A DNA stretch of 37,386 nt from a bacterium. Its GTDB lineage: Bacteria > Patescibacteriota > Microgenomatia > UBA8517. The notes beneath the pieces are model-generated. The model was given only the letters and a program-made list of their open reading frames with translations, searched no databases and was not told where the DNA came from. The stretch spans positions 1 to 37,386 of the forward strand of contig JAJYIG010000006.1 of assembly GCA_021790215.1 (NCBI GenBank), given 5' to 3'. Of this stretch, positions 15,222 through 22,534 are shown one piece after another. The position numbers and the translations under genes were made by a program. The number at the start of each line of letters is the position of its first letter. Position 1 is the stretch's first letter.

Positions 15222-16560
15222 GACTTTTGTAAACCTCGCCGGCCAAATACAAAGACCCGGTTACAATTAAAGGAAACTGTTGCGTTTCCTGAAGGGCTAA
15301 CCTCAAACACTTTGACGGATTATGTATGATTTCAACATTTTTAAACCCTTCCGCATTTAGACTTTTCACTATTAAACTTTCATCCAAAGAAAGGTTTTCC
15401 TTCATATCGCTTTGAAGAAAAAATGAAGTTACGTAAACTTTAACCGCTAGCGGATAAATCTGAGAAAGCATTTTTTTAAAATCCTTCCCCCTCTTGAAAG
15501 CAATCATGAAATTATATTTTTTAGCAGGAAAGACCTTAACCAACGAACTTAGGAAGGCCTTCATTTTCTGTGGATTATGCGCACCATCTACTATCAAAGT
15601 TTCTCCGTCTATATTCATAACATCGAAACGCCCACGAAAACGAATATTAGCTAAAACCTTCCTTATTTTTTGTTCCGGTAAAAAGAAATGATCTCTCTCC
15701 GACAGATAAATTAGAGCCCTAAGCGCCAGGGAAAGATTCTGAGCTTGATAAAAACCGAGTATGGAAATAGATAGTTTCTTGAATTTCAGATCTCCCAAGG
15801 AAAAATCAAAACAAATTCCCTCCTTATTAAGCTTTACATTTTTATATTCAATATTTTTCCTTACCAAAATCATTTGGGCTTTATTTTTCTTACAAAATTT
15901 TTCAAATACAGAAAGGGTTTTGCGCCTTTGATCAACTGTAAAAACAATATTGTCCTTATTGATTATTCCGGCTTTTTGTCCCGCGATCTTCGCAACCGAG
16001 TTTCCGAGGATCTTCGTATGATCGAGTCCTATCTTAGTCAGCAGGCAAACTTTATTTGAATTCTGAACCACATTTGTTGCATCAAACGTACCTCCCATAC
16101 CAGTTTCTACTACCGCATAATCCACTTTCTCTTTATAAAAAATTAAGAAGGCTAATGCCTGAACTATTTCAAAGTAGGTCGGCTGGCCATACTTTAGGGT
16201 TTTCATCTTCTCAAAAGCCGGCAAAAATTCGTTAAAATACGAAACTATCTTTTTTCCGGACAAAACCCTTCCGTTTATTTGAAAACGCTCCCTAAAGTCG
16301 GTTAGGTGGGGAGAAATAGTAAGACCAACCTTAAACCCTAAACCCAATAAAAGCGCAGATGCAAAACACGCGGTGGAACCCTTACCCGAAGTACCTGCAA
16401 TGTGGATTATTTTTAATTTTTCCTGAGGGTTGCCAAGAAGTTCCATCAGGCACTTCATCCGTTTTAACCCTAACTCACCAGGGAATTTTTTCTCGAAAGA
16501 AGGAATATTATCAAAAAGAAATTTCTCAACGTCCTTTAATGAGGTTGGTTCAGTTCTCAT
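15214..16560 (-). CDS. folC: Folylpolyglutamate synthase / dihydrofolate synthase family protein
   Basis: Mur-ligase-family enzyme that adds glutamate to folates with ATP. P-loop GTSGKGST (56-63), the VETGMGGTFDATNVV segment, LTKIGLDHTKILG, the RFRGRFDVM strand and IVDGAHNP near the start of the C-terminal domain are all present. At 448 aa it is full length. Its start overlaps the folD stop by 11 nt, so the two genes are translated from one message. With folD, glyA, thyA and folA nearby, the likely job is to retain folate cofactors in the cell. Genes for making folate from GTP and pABA are not in the window. Confidence 0.93.
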   Translation of the reverse strand: MRTEPTSLKDVEKFLFDNIPSFEKKFPGELGLKRMKCLMELLGNPQEKLKIIHIAGTSGKGSTACFASALLLGLGFKVGLTISPHLTDFRERFQINGRVLSGKKIVSYFNEFLPAFEKMKTLKYGQPTYFEIVQALAFLIFYKEKVDYAVVETGMGGTFDATNVVQNSNKVCLLTKIGLDHTKILGNSVAKIAGQKAGIINKDNIVFTVDQRRKTLSVFEKFCKKNKAQMILVRKNIEYKNVKLNKEGICFDFSLGDLKFKKLSISILGFYQAQNLSLALRALIYLSERDHFFLPEQKIRKVLANIRFRGRFDVMNIDGETLIVDGAHNPQKMKAFLSSLVKVFPAKKYNFMIAFKRGKDFKKMLSQIYPLAVKVYVTSFFLQSDMKENLSLDESLIVKSLNAEGFKNVEIIHNPSKCLRLALQETQQFPLIVTGSLYLAGEVYKSLA

Positions 16561-17362
16561 ATTTTTGGATGAGGTTTTCCAGAAGACAGGTGATTGTTAC
16601 AGGTCCGATGCCACCCGGCACTGGAGTCATAAATCCAGCAATTTGGGAAATTGACGAATCGACATCGCCCTTAGGTGACCCGACATCAATAACAATTGCG
16701 CCCGGTTTTACCATCTCAGAAGTTACAATTCCGGGAATACCGGTTGCACTTATAAGGATATCTGCCTGCAATGTTTTTTGTGACAGATTAGTAGTTTTTG
16801 TATCGCATTCTGTGACCTGATAACCCTCAACTTTAAGCTCTTTTACTAATGGTTTTCCAACCATACCGGAAGCCCCAACCACCGTTACCTTAAGAGGAGT
16901 CTCCTTTAAAGGTAGTCGCACAATATCTCTGGCTTCGTTAAGGATTTCGACTACTGCTTTTGAGGTAGGATGTAAAAACTGACTGTCGTCTCTAAGTCCA
17001 TCAACATCCTTATCTGGTGAAATCGTAGAAAGGATCTCATCCTTATGACTTTGCAACTCTCCCGGTAACGGAAGCTGAATCATAATTCCGCCAAAAGTCT
17101 CATCCGAGTTCAATTCTTTAATTTTTGAAATCAGCTCGTCCTTCCCGGCATTAGTGCCAAAGCTAAAAACTTCTACCCCCACTCCGATTTCCTCTCCTTT
17201 CTTCTTCTTCAACCCCACGTAAAGCTTACTGGCAGGGTCATCCCCAACCAAAATAGAGGCAAGTTTGGGCTTTACCCCATTTCCAACCAGTCTTGAAACA
17301 CGAGCGTTAAGTTCTTCCTCTTTCTTTGCAGCAAAAGCACGCCCATTAAAAATAGCTACCAT
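16550..17362 (-). CDS. folD: Methylenetetrahydrofolate dehydrogenase/cyclohydrolase
   Basis: Interconverts 5,10-methylene-, methenyl- and 10-formyl-tetrahydrofolate using NADP. The family motif YVGLKKKKGEEIGV contains the catalytic Lys (about K52). GIMIQLPLP, the Rossmann motif GASGMVGKPL and the signature PVPGGIGPVT are present. At 270 aa it is slightly shorter than E. coli FolD. It feeds the one-carbon pool used by fmt (10-formyl-THF) and thyA (methylene-THF), both in this window. Its start is divergent from the small ORF at 17443. Confidence 0.96.
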   Translation of the reverse strand: MVAIFNGRAFAAKKEEELNARVSRLVGNGVKPKLASILVGDDPASKLYVGLKKKKGEEIGVGVEVFSFGTNAGKDELISKIKELNSDETFGGIMIQLPLPGELQSHKDEILSTISPDKDVDGLRDDSQFLHPTSKAVVEILNEARDIVRLPLKETPLKVTVVGASGMVGKPLVKELKVEGYQVTECDTKTTNLSQKTLQADILISATGIPGIVTSEMVKPGAIVIDVGSPKGDVDSSISQIAGFMTPVPGGIGPVTITCLLENLIQKYEN

Positions 17363-17442
17363 GAGACTAATTTTAGCCCTATTTCAGGCTATAAACAAGG
17401 AAGTACTTGAAAAGTTGCCAAGAAAACTATTTAATCAGAACT

Positions 17443-17604
17443 ATGGCCGATGTTCGAAGAGTAATTGTGGGTGGCAAAACACAAATACAAAAAGTGGTGG
17501 CAGAGCTCAGAAAAAGACCAGAAATTCAAGCTGAGCTAAAAATACATCAAGACGAAGTAAGTGACCTCGCGGGTCTGATTTGGGAACAAAGGGGGGCGGC
17601 ATAA
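17443..17604 (+). CDS. Small protein of unknown function (53 aa)
   Basis: Begins MADVRRVIVGG and continues as a charged, helix-forming peptide (VVAELRKRPEIQAELK). An in-frame upstream ATG at 17407 would overlap the likely folD promoter region and is less attractive. There is no signal peptide or membrane segment and I recognise no family. The reading frame ends just after a run of six G. A second short frame follows immediately, so the two may be parts of one gene broken by a frameshift. Confidence 0.4.
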   Translation: MADVRRVIVGGKTQIQKVVAELRKRPEIQAELKIHQDEVSDLAGLIWEQRGAA

Positions 17605-17621
17605 GCACCAACGAACAGAGT

Positions 17622-17723
17622 ATGGCAGATTATGTGGATGCCGAAAATGCCTTTATCGCCGCTAACCACTCTAAAGAAATAATTAACTGCTCTCTAGTAG
17701 CTGTGGAAAGGGCCGGGGGTTAA
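17622..17723 (+). CDS. Small ORF (33 aa), possible second half of the preceding small gene
   Basis: ATG at 17622, reading MADYVDAENAFIAANHSKE and ending with GG before a TAA that overlaps the glyA stop on the other strand. The frame is open upstream to the G6 run at 17591-17596, giving GGGISTNEQS before the Met. One extra G there would fuse it to the 53-aa frame into a protein of about 95 aa. It is too short to name, and could be non-coding. Confidence 0.3.
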   Translation: MADYVDAENAFIAANHSKEIINCSLVAVERAGG

Positions 17724-19021
17724 GGGGTAGGAAATTTCTTACAAAGCAACTTTACTTCCGAAGCAATATCTTTCAAAAATTTATCCTCGGCAATCTTCTC
17801 CCTGAAATATTTTATAAATTTAGCTCTTTCATTTTTCTCTTCCGGCAACTTTTCATTTTTAACATGATCTACAACTTTCAGAATCCAGTCGGCGATAATT
17901 TTCATCTGCGGCTCTTTCATGCCGCGGGTGGTTACTCCCGGGGTTCCGAGCCGGATCCCCGAAGGGTAAAAAGGCGGCATGAAATCATTGGGAACTGAAT
18001 TTCTGTTGGTCACGATCCCGGCAGCTTCAAGTGCTTCTGCAACAATATTTCCGGAAAGTACCAGGGGTCTAAGATCGATAACCATCAAGTGACACTCCGT
18101 TCCACCAGTCACTAAAGTGAGTCCTCTTTTCTGCAGTTCTTCTGCAAGAACTTTTGCATTTTTGACAATCTGCTCTGCATACTTTTTGAATTCTGGCTCT
18201 TCGGCTTCACTCAAGGCCTGTGCAATCCCAGCTGTAGTATTATTGTGAGGGCCTCCCTGAAGTCCCGGAAATACAGCTCTATCAATTTTATCCGAAATTT
18301 CAGAGTCTTTTTTAATTCCTTTTTTGGTAACCATTATCATTGCGCCTCTCGGACCTCTCAGAGTTTTGTGAGTTGTTGTTGTAACAACATGGGCAAAGGC
18401 AACAGGACTCGGATAGACTCCGGCAATAATAAGTCCGGCAATATGTGAAATATCGGCAACTAAATATGCACCGATTGCATCCGCAATCTCCCCCAGCCTC
18501 TTCCAGTCCAAAATTAAAGGATAAGCTGTGGTGCCAATAATCATTAATTTCGGCTTTTCCTTTTTGGCTATTTTTTCAACTTCATCGTAATCAATTACCC
18601 CATCATCTTTTGTGCCAAACTGGACTGATTTGAAAAATTTTCCAGAAAAAGTAATATCCGGATGCCCGTGGGTTAAGTGCCCACCGGAAGAAAGTTTTAA
18701 CCCCATTATTTTTTCACCGGGATTAACCAGTGCAAAAAAAACTTCTGCATTTGCGGGAGATCCGGAATATGGCTGGACATTTACATGCTCTACCCCAAAG
18801 AGCTTCTTAGCCAGATCCTGGGCTAAAATCTCAACTTGATCAGCAACCTTATTACCCTGATAGTAGCGTTTGCCCGGATAGCCTTCTGAATACTTATTCA
18901 TCAGTACCGACCCAACGGCCTCGCGGACAGCTTTTGAAGCATAATTTTCCGAGGGAATCATCATGAGAGTTTCCTTCTGCCTTTTCTCTTCTGCCTTAAT
19001 TAATTCCGAAATTTGGGTCAT
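17720..19021 (-). CDS. glyA: Serine hydroxymethyltransferase
   Basis: PLP enzyme that converts serine and THF into glycine and 5,10-methylene-THF. The PLP lysine lies in THKTLRGPRGAM (K219). MIPSENYASKAVREAVGS at the start, YSEGYPGKRYYQG and HIAGLIIAG are all diagnostic. The 433-aa length is normal. The start overlaps the tmk stop by 4 nt (ATGA-type coupling). It provides the one-carbon unit consumed by ThyA, encoded just upstream on the other strand. Confidence 0.97.
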   Translation of the reverse strand: MTQISELIKAEEKRQKETLMMIPSENYASKAVREAVGSVLMNKYSEGYPGKRYYQGNKVADQVEILAQDLAKKLFGVEHVNVQPYSGSPANAEVFFALVNPGEKIMGLKLSSGGHLTHGHPDITFSGKFFKSVQFGTKDDGVIDYDEVEKIAKKEKPKLMIIGTTAYPLILDWKRLGEIADAIGAYLVADISHIAGLIIAGVYPSPVAFAHVVTTTTHKTLRGPRGAMIMVTKKGIKKDSEISDKIDRAVFPGLQGGPHNNTTAGIAQALSEAEEPEFKKYAEQIVKNAKVLAEELQKRGLTLVTGGTECHLMVIDLRPLVLSGNIVAEALEAAGIVTNRNSVPNDFMPPFYPSGIRLGTPGVTTRGMKEPQMKIIADWILKVVDHVKNEKLPEEKNERAKFIKYFREKIAEDKFLKDIASEVKLLCKKFPTP

Positions 19022-19632
19022 TTGATTATTTTACTCCTTTTTAATATTATCAAAGCCTCGTCGCGAACCCCATCAATAGACTTTGAAGCGTCTATCGTCT
19101 TCCACCTATTACCCAATTTCTTTCCTAACTCATGATAGCTTCTCCTAACCTTCTTATGAAACGCTATCTTTTTTATGTCATATCGATCAGAATCTTCTTT
19201 TCCATTCTTTCTGGCCATTCCAATTTTTGGATCAAGATCAAAAAATAAAATGACATCGGGTTTCAAATTGTTTGTAGCAATCTTACTTACTTCCTCAATT
19301 GTTTTTTTAGATACACCATTAGAACCCTGGTATGCATAAGTCGAATACCAATATCTATCAAGGAGCACATTCTTACCCTTTTTTAATTCAGGAATAATAA
19401 CACCCCGTATTAAATTTGCACGACATGCTGAATAACCAAACATTGCCGCATATTCTTCAACTTCATAATCATGCAAACCCTGAACAGCGTCCCTCACCTT
19501 CTCACCATATTCTGTACTGCCCGGCTCTCTATAAAATTCCCAACCCTTAAGCTCTTTCTTTAGAAGTTCTATCTGTGTAGTTTTCCCGCAGCCAACACCA
19601 CCTTCAATAACAACAAATTTCCCTCTTTTCAT
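19018..19632 (-). CDS. tmk: Thymidylate kinase
   Basis: Phosphorylates dTMP to dTDP. P-loop EGGVGCGKTT (10-19), the dTMP-binding YREPGST, the DRYWYSTYAYQG motif and an LID-like region KNGKEDSDRYD are visible. It is 204 aa, normal for the family. It is coupled to glyA by a 4-nt overlap and divergent from thyA, whose start is 30 nt away. The position next to thyA and folA strongly supports dTMP as substrate, although the glycine-rich loop is slightly unusual (GGVGCGKT). Confidence 0.92.
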   Translation of the reverse strand: MKRGKFVVIEGGVGCGKTTQIELLKKELKGWEFYREPGSTEYGEKVRDAVQGLHDYEVEEYAAMFGYSACRANLIRGVIIPELKKGKNVLLDRYWYSTYAYQGSNGVSKKTIEEVSKIATNNLKPDVILFFDLDPKIGMARKNGKEDSDRYDIKKIAFHKKVRRSYHELGKKLGNRWKTIDASKSIDGVRDEALIILKRSKIIK

Positions 19633-19662
19633 CTAGAAAATTTATAGTTATTATCGTAACTA

Positions 19663-20595
19663 ATGTCAACGGGTAAAGTTGTCAAAAATAACGCAGACCG
19701 TGAGTACCAAGCACTCCTTTCCGATATCCTCAAAAACGGCCAGAAAGAAACCCACGAAAGAACTGGAACCGGAACCACAAAAGTTTTTGGGAGAATGCTG
19801 AAATTTGATCTTTCGGAAGGATTCCCCCTTTTAACCACCAAGAAAATGTTTCTCAAAGGAATCATTTATGAGCTTCTCTGGTTTTTGAAAGGCAACAGTA
19901 ACATCCGCTATCTCGTCAAAAACGGTGTGAATATCTGGAATGAATGGCCTTTCCAAAAATATTTGGAGGCCGAAAAACTCGATAAAAAGTTTCCGAAATA
20001 TTCCCCGGAATGGAATGCAGAGATGCAGAAGTTTATCGAGAAGATTAAAAAGGATGCAAAGTTTGCCGAAAAATACGGTGATTGCGGACCTTTCTATGGA
20101 GTCCAGTGGAGAAACTTTTCCGGAGTTGACCAGATCAAATGGATAATTAGTGAAATTAAGAAAAATCCGGGAAGTAGGCGCCTCATCGTTAACGCCTGGA
20201 ACGCTCCTTACATAAATAAAATGGCCCTTCCTCCCTGCCATGTTATGTATCAATTTAATGTTTCGAAAGGGAAACTTTCCTGCATGATGTACCAAAGGTC
20301 AGTTGATACTTTTTTGGGACTGCCTTTTAACATTGCGAGCTATGCTCTTTTAACCATTATGGTGGCTCAAGTTACCGGCTATAAACCGGGTGAACTAACA
20401 ATGGCTCTTGCGGATACACATTTATATTTAAATCATTTAGACCAGGCCAGGGAGCAAATTAGAAGAAAGCCGTTCGCCCCACCCAAGATGAAAATCAATC
20501 CTAAAGTTAAAAGTATTTTCGGTTTCAAGTTTTCCGACTTCGAACTTCAGAATTATGAATGCCATCCGGCAATTAAAGCGCCAATTTCTGTCTAA
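19663..20595 (+). CDS. thyA: Thymidylate synthase
   Basis: Methylates dUMP to dTMP with methylene-THF, producing dihydrofolate. The catalytic Cys192 lies in [24 protein letters not shown], the insertion-containing region around residues 90-140 (as in the longer Lactobacillus-type ThyA), FNIASYALL and the C-terminal [10 protein letters not shown] are all present. At 310 aa it is a long-form ThyA rather than the flavin-dependent ThyX. folA follows after 2 nt, the classic pair that regenerates THF. Confidence 0.97.
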   Translation: MSTGKVVKNNADREYQALLSDILKNGQKETHERTGTGTTKVFGRMLKFDLSEGFPLLTTKKMFLKGIIYELLWFLKGNSNIRYLVKNGVNIWNEWPFQKYLEAEKLDKKFPKYSPEWNAEMQKFIEKIKKDAKFAEKYGDCGPFYGVQWRNFSGVDQIKWIISEIKKNPGSRRLIVNAWNAPYINKMALPPCHVMYQFNVSKGKLSCMMYQRSVDTFLGLPFNIASYALLTIMVAQVTGYKPGELTMALADTHLYLNHLDQAREQIRRKPFAPPKMKINPKVKSIFGFKFSDFELQNYECHPAIKAPISV

Positions 20596-20597
20596 CG

Positions 20598-21080
20598 ATG
20601 AAAATCTCAATTATTGTTGCCGTTTCCCAAAACGGCGTAATCGGTGATAAGAAAAAACTTCTTTGGCATATTTCCGGGGATTTTAAACATTTCAAAGAAA
20701 TTACAACTGGACATCATATCCTAATGGGACAAACAACTTATGAATCAATTGGAAAACTCCTTCCTGGGCGTACCAGTCTAATCCTCTCTTTTGATAAAAA
20801 CTTCAAAGTCCCCGGAGCTTTTGTTTTTGGAAGCCAGGAAGAAGCAATAAAATTTGCGGAAGGATCCGGTGAAAAAGAATTAATGATAATAGGTGGCGGA
20901 ATGATTTACAAAACTTTTCTTCCTCTGGCACAAAAAATTTATCTGACCCGTATTCTCAAGAACTATGAAGGCGATGTGACTTTTCCTGAAATTAAAAAAT
21001 CGGAATGGAACGAGAAGATTATTGAGAAACACCCCAAAGAAGATCCTCCTTTTGAATTTGTGGAACTGACAAAAAAGTAG
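20598..21080 (+). CDS. folA: Dihydrofolate reductase
   Basis: Reduces DHF, the product of ThyA, to THF with NADPH. The start MKISIIVAVSQNGVIGDKK, the active-site segment LLWHISGDFKHFK with the catalytic acid Asp, the NADPH-binding MGQTTYESIG, and IIGGGMIYKTFLP are diagnostic. At 160 aa it is of normal length. The 2-nt spacing after thyA implies coupled translation. It is convergent with the MazG-like gene, 1 nt away. Confidence 0.97.
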   Translation: MKISIIVAVSQNGVIGDKKKLLWHISGDFKHFKEITTGHHILMGQTTYESIGKLLPGRTSLILSFDKNFKVPGAFVFGSQEEAIKFAEGSGEKELMIIGGGMIYKTFLPLAQKIYLTRILKNYEGDVTFPEIKKSEWNEKIIEKHPKEDPPFEFVELTKK

Positions 21081-21081
21081 A

Positions 21082-21426
21082 TTAGCGGTTATCCCCGCTT
21101 CCGTGTAGTTTATTTTCTTTTTGCCTTTTGGCAAGTTTTTCCAAATTATATTTAGCAACAACGGAAAGTTTCAGCCCCAGTTCTGTTGAAAGTTGGGCAA
21201 TATACCACATCATGTCTCCCATCTCTGCCTTAATTTCATCCCGCCTTTCTGAAGTAATCTTTCCGTTATCATCGCGAATTAATTTTTTAACTTTATTGGC
21301 AACTTCTCCTGCTTCTCCCATAAGGCCAATTGTTGGATATGTAAAGTTTTTCCCTATATTCGGATAAACTGCAGTTTTCTTACATTTCTTTTGGTAATCG
21401 TCAAAGTCTTTAAAGTCCATTGCCAA
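21082..21426 (-). CDS. MazG-like nucleotide pyrophosphohydrolase
   Basis: Short (114 aa) all-alpha NTP-PPase of the MazG/RS21-C6 superfamily. The metal-binding motif is GLMGEAGEVANKVKKLIRD followed by EIKAEMGDMMWYIAQL (ExxE ... ExxxD). It probably hydrolyses a (d)NTP to the NMP and PPi. Next to thyA, dCMP deaminase and tmk, a role in dUTP or dCTP turnover, or in nucleotide house-cleaning, is likely, but the substrate is not determined by sequence. No separate dut gene is visible in the window. Confidence 0.9.
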   Translation of the reverse strand: MAMDFKDFDDYQKKCKKTAVYPNIGKNFTYPTIGLMGEAGEVANKVKKLIRDDNGKITSERRDEIKAEMGDMMWYIAQLSTELGLKLSVVAKYNLEKLAKRQKENKLHGSGDNR

Positions 21427-21456
21427 TGAGTTTAATAATATATATACTCTTTTTCA

Positions 21457-22035
21457 ATGTACAAACTGGTTTGCATTGCAGGGCTCCCCGGTTCAGGAAA
21501 AAGCACCGCCTCCGACTTTTTTGTAGAAAAAGGTTTTCAGTACCTACGCTTCGGTCAAATTGTTCTAGACGAAGTTAAAAAAAGAGGACTTACCCCAACC
21601 GAAGGAAATGAAAGACCAATTCGTGAAGAATTCCGAAAAAAGTATGGAATGGCAGCAATGGCAATTCTCAACTTACCTAAATTTAAATCATTACTTAAAA
21701 AAGGAGATGTAATTGGTGATGGCCTATATAGTTTCGAGGAATATAAAGTATTAAAAAATGAATTTAGAAAAAGCTTTATTGCAATCGCAGTCTATTCTCC
21801 ACCCGCTATTAGGTATAAAAGGTTAACAACACGGAAATTGCTGAAAAGTGATACCAACCTGAGAGACAGACCGATGACTGTAAAAGAAGCGCAGTCGCGC
21901 GATTTTGCTGAAATAGAAAATTTAAACAAAGGTGGAACCATTGCAATGGCCGATTACACAGTTGTAAATACTAAAGACATAGAGTACTTTAGGAGGGAGC
22001 TAAATGAAATCTACAAAGAAATCCAAAAAATCTGA
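21457..22035 (+). CDS. UPF0200-type P-loop kinase (archaeal-like)
   Basis: P-loop GLPGSGKST (9-17), then FGQIVLDEVKKRGLTPT, VIGDGLYSFEEYKVLKNEF (where archaeal UPF0200 proteins have VxDGIRSxEE), IAVYSPPAIRYKRL and a C-terminal RDFAEIENLNKGGTIAMADY. This order is that of the UPF0200/dephospho-CoA-kinase-like family, mostly described in Archaea. The substrate is unknown; a nucleotide monophosphate kinase role is suggested by its place between the MazG-like gene and dCMP deaminase. It overlaps the deaminase gene by 32 nt. Confidence 0.8.
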   Translation: MYKLVCIAGLPGSGKSTASDFFVEKGFQYLRFGQIVLDEVKKRGLTPTEGNERPIREEFRKKYGMAAMAILNLPKFKSLLKKGDVIGDGLYSFEEYKVLKNEFRKSFIAIAVYSPPAIRYKRLTTRKLLKSDTNLRDRPMTVKEAQSRDFAEIENLNKGGTIAMADYTVVNTKDIEYFRRELNEIYKEIQKI

Positions 22036-22534
22036 GGTCAAAATGGAAAAACATATTCGCCCCAGTTGGGATGAATATTTTCTGGATATTATGAAGGCAG
22101 TCTCAATAAGAGGAACTTGTGACCGTGGACGCTCAGCCTGTGTCTTCGTAAAGGATAAGCAAATTTTAGTAACCGGATATGCAGGTTCCCCTGTAGGGTT
22201 TCCGCATTGTGATGAAGTCGGACATGACTTAAGAAAATCTATTGATGAAGAAGGAACCATCTCGGTTCACTGCGTCAGAACAGTCCACGCCGAGCAAAAC
22301 GCCATCTGCCAAGCTGCCAAAAGAGGAGTTTCTATTGAAGGTTCGACTGTTTATGTCAATATGACTCCCTGCAGGGTTTGTGCCATGCTTTTGATCAATT
22401 GCGGAATTAAAAGAGTTGTGGCCGAGAAAAAATACCACGCAGGGGCTGAATCTGAAGTAATGTTCAAAAAAGCAGGAATAGAATTTGTGTGTAAACACAA
22501 TGAAGTTGAAAGCTACGCAAATCAAAGAGGCTAA
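22004..22534 (+). CDS. dCMP deaminase (ComEB-type cytidine deaminase)
   Basis: Zinc deaminase that converts dCMP to dUMP, the substrate of ThyA. The zinc motifs are TVHAEQNAI (H plus catalytic E) and PCRVC; the RGTCDRGRSACVFVKD segment is typical of the dCMP deaminase family. The ATG at 22004 is chosen because a strong Shine-Dalgarno AGGAGG (21991-21996) precedes it by 7 nt; this puts the first residues inside the upstream kinase gene. A later Met (MEKHIRPSW) would remove a Lys-rich start. Its stop overlaps the topA stop on the other strand. Confidence 0.93.
   Translation: MKSTKKSKKSEVKMEKHIRPSWDEYFLDIMKAVSIRGTCDRGRSACVFVKDKQILVTGYAGSPVGFPHCDEVGHDLRKSIDEEGTISVHCVRTVHAEQNAICQAAKRGVSIEGSTVYVNMTPCRVCAMLLINCGIKRVVAEKKYHAGAESEVMFKKAGIEFVCKHNEVESYANQRG

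Noticed and set aside
17265-17534. Plus-strand frame of 89 codons across the folD start
   Set aside because: It overlaps folD and is out of frame with the better small-ORF candidate; the product looks random and basic.
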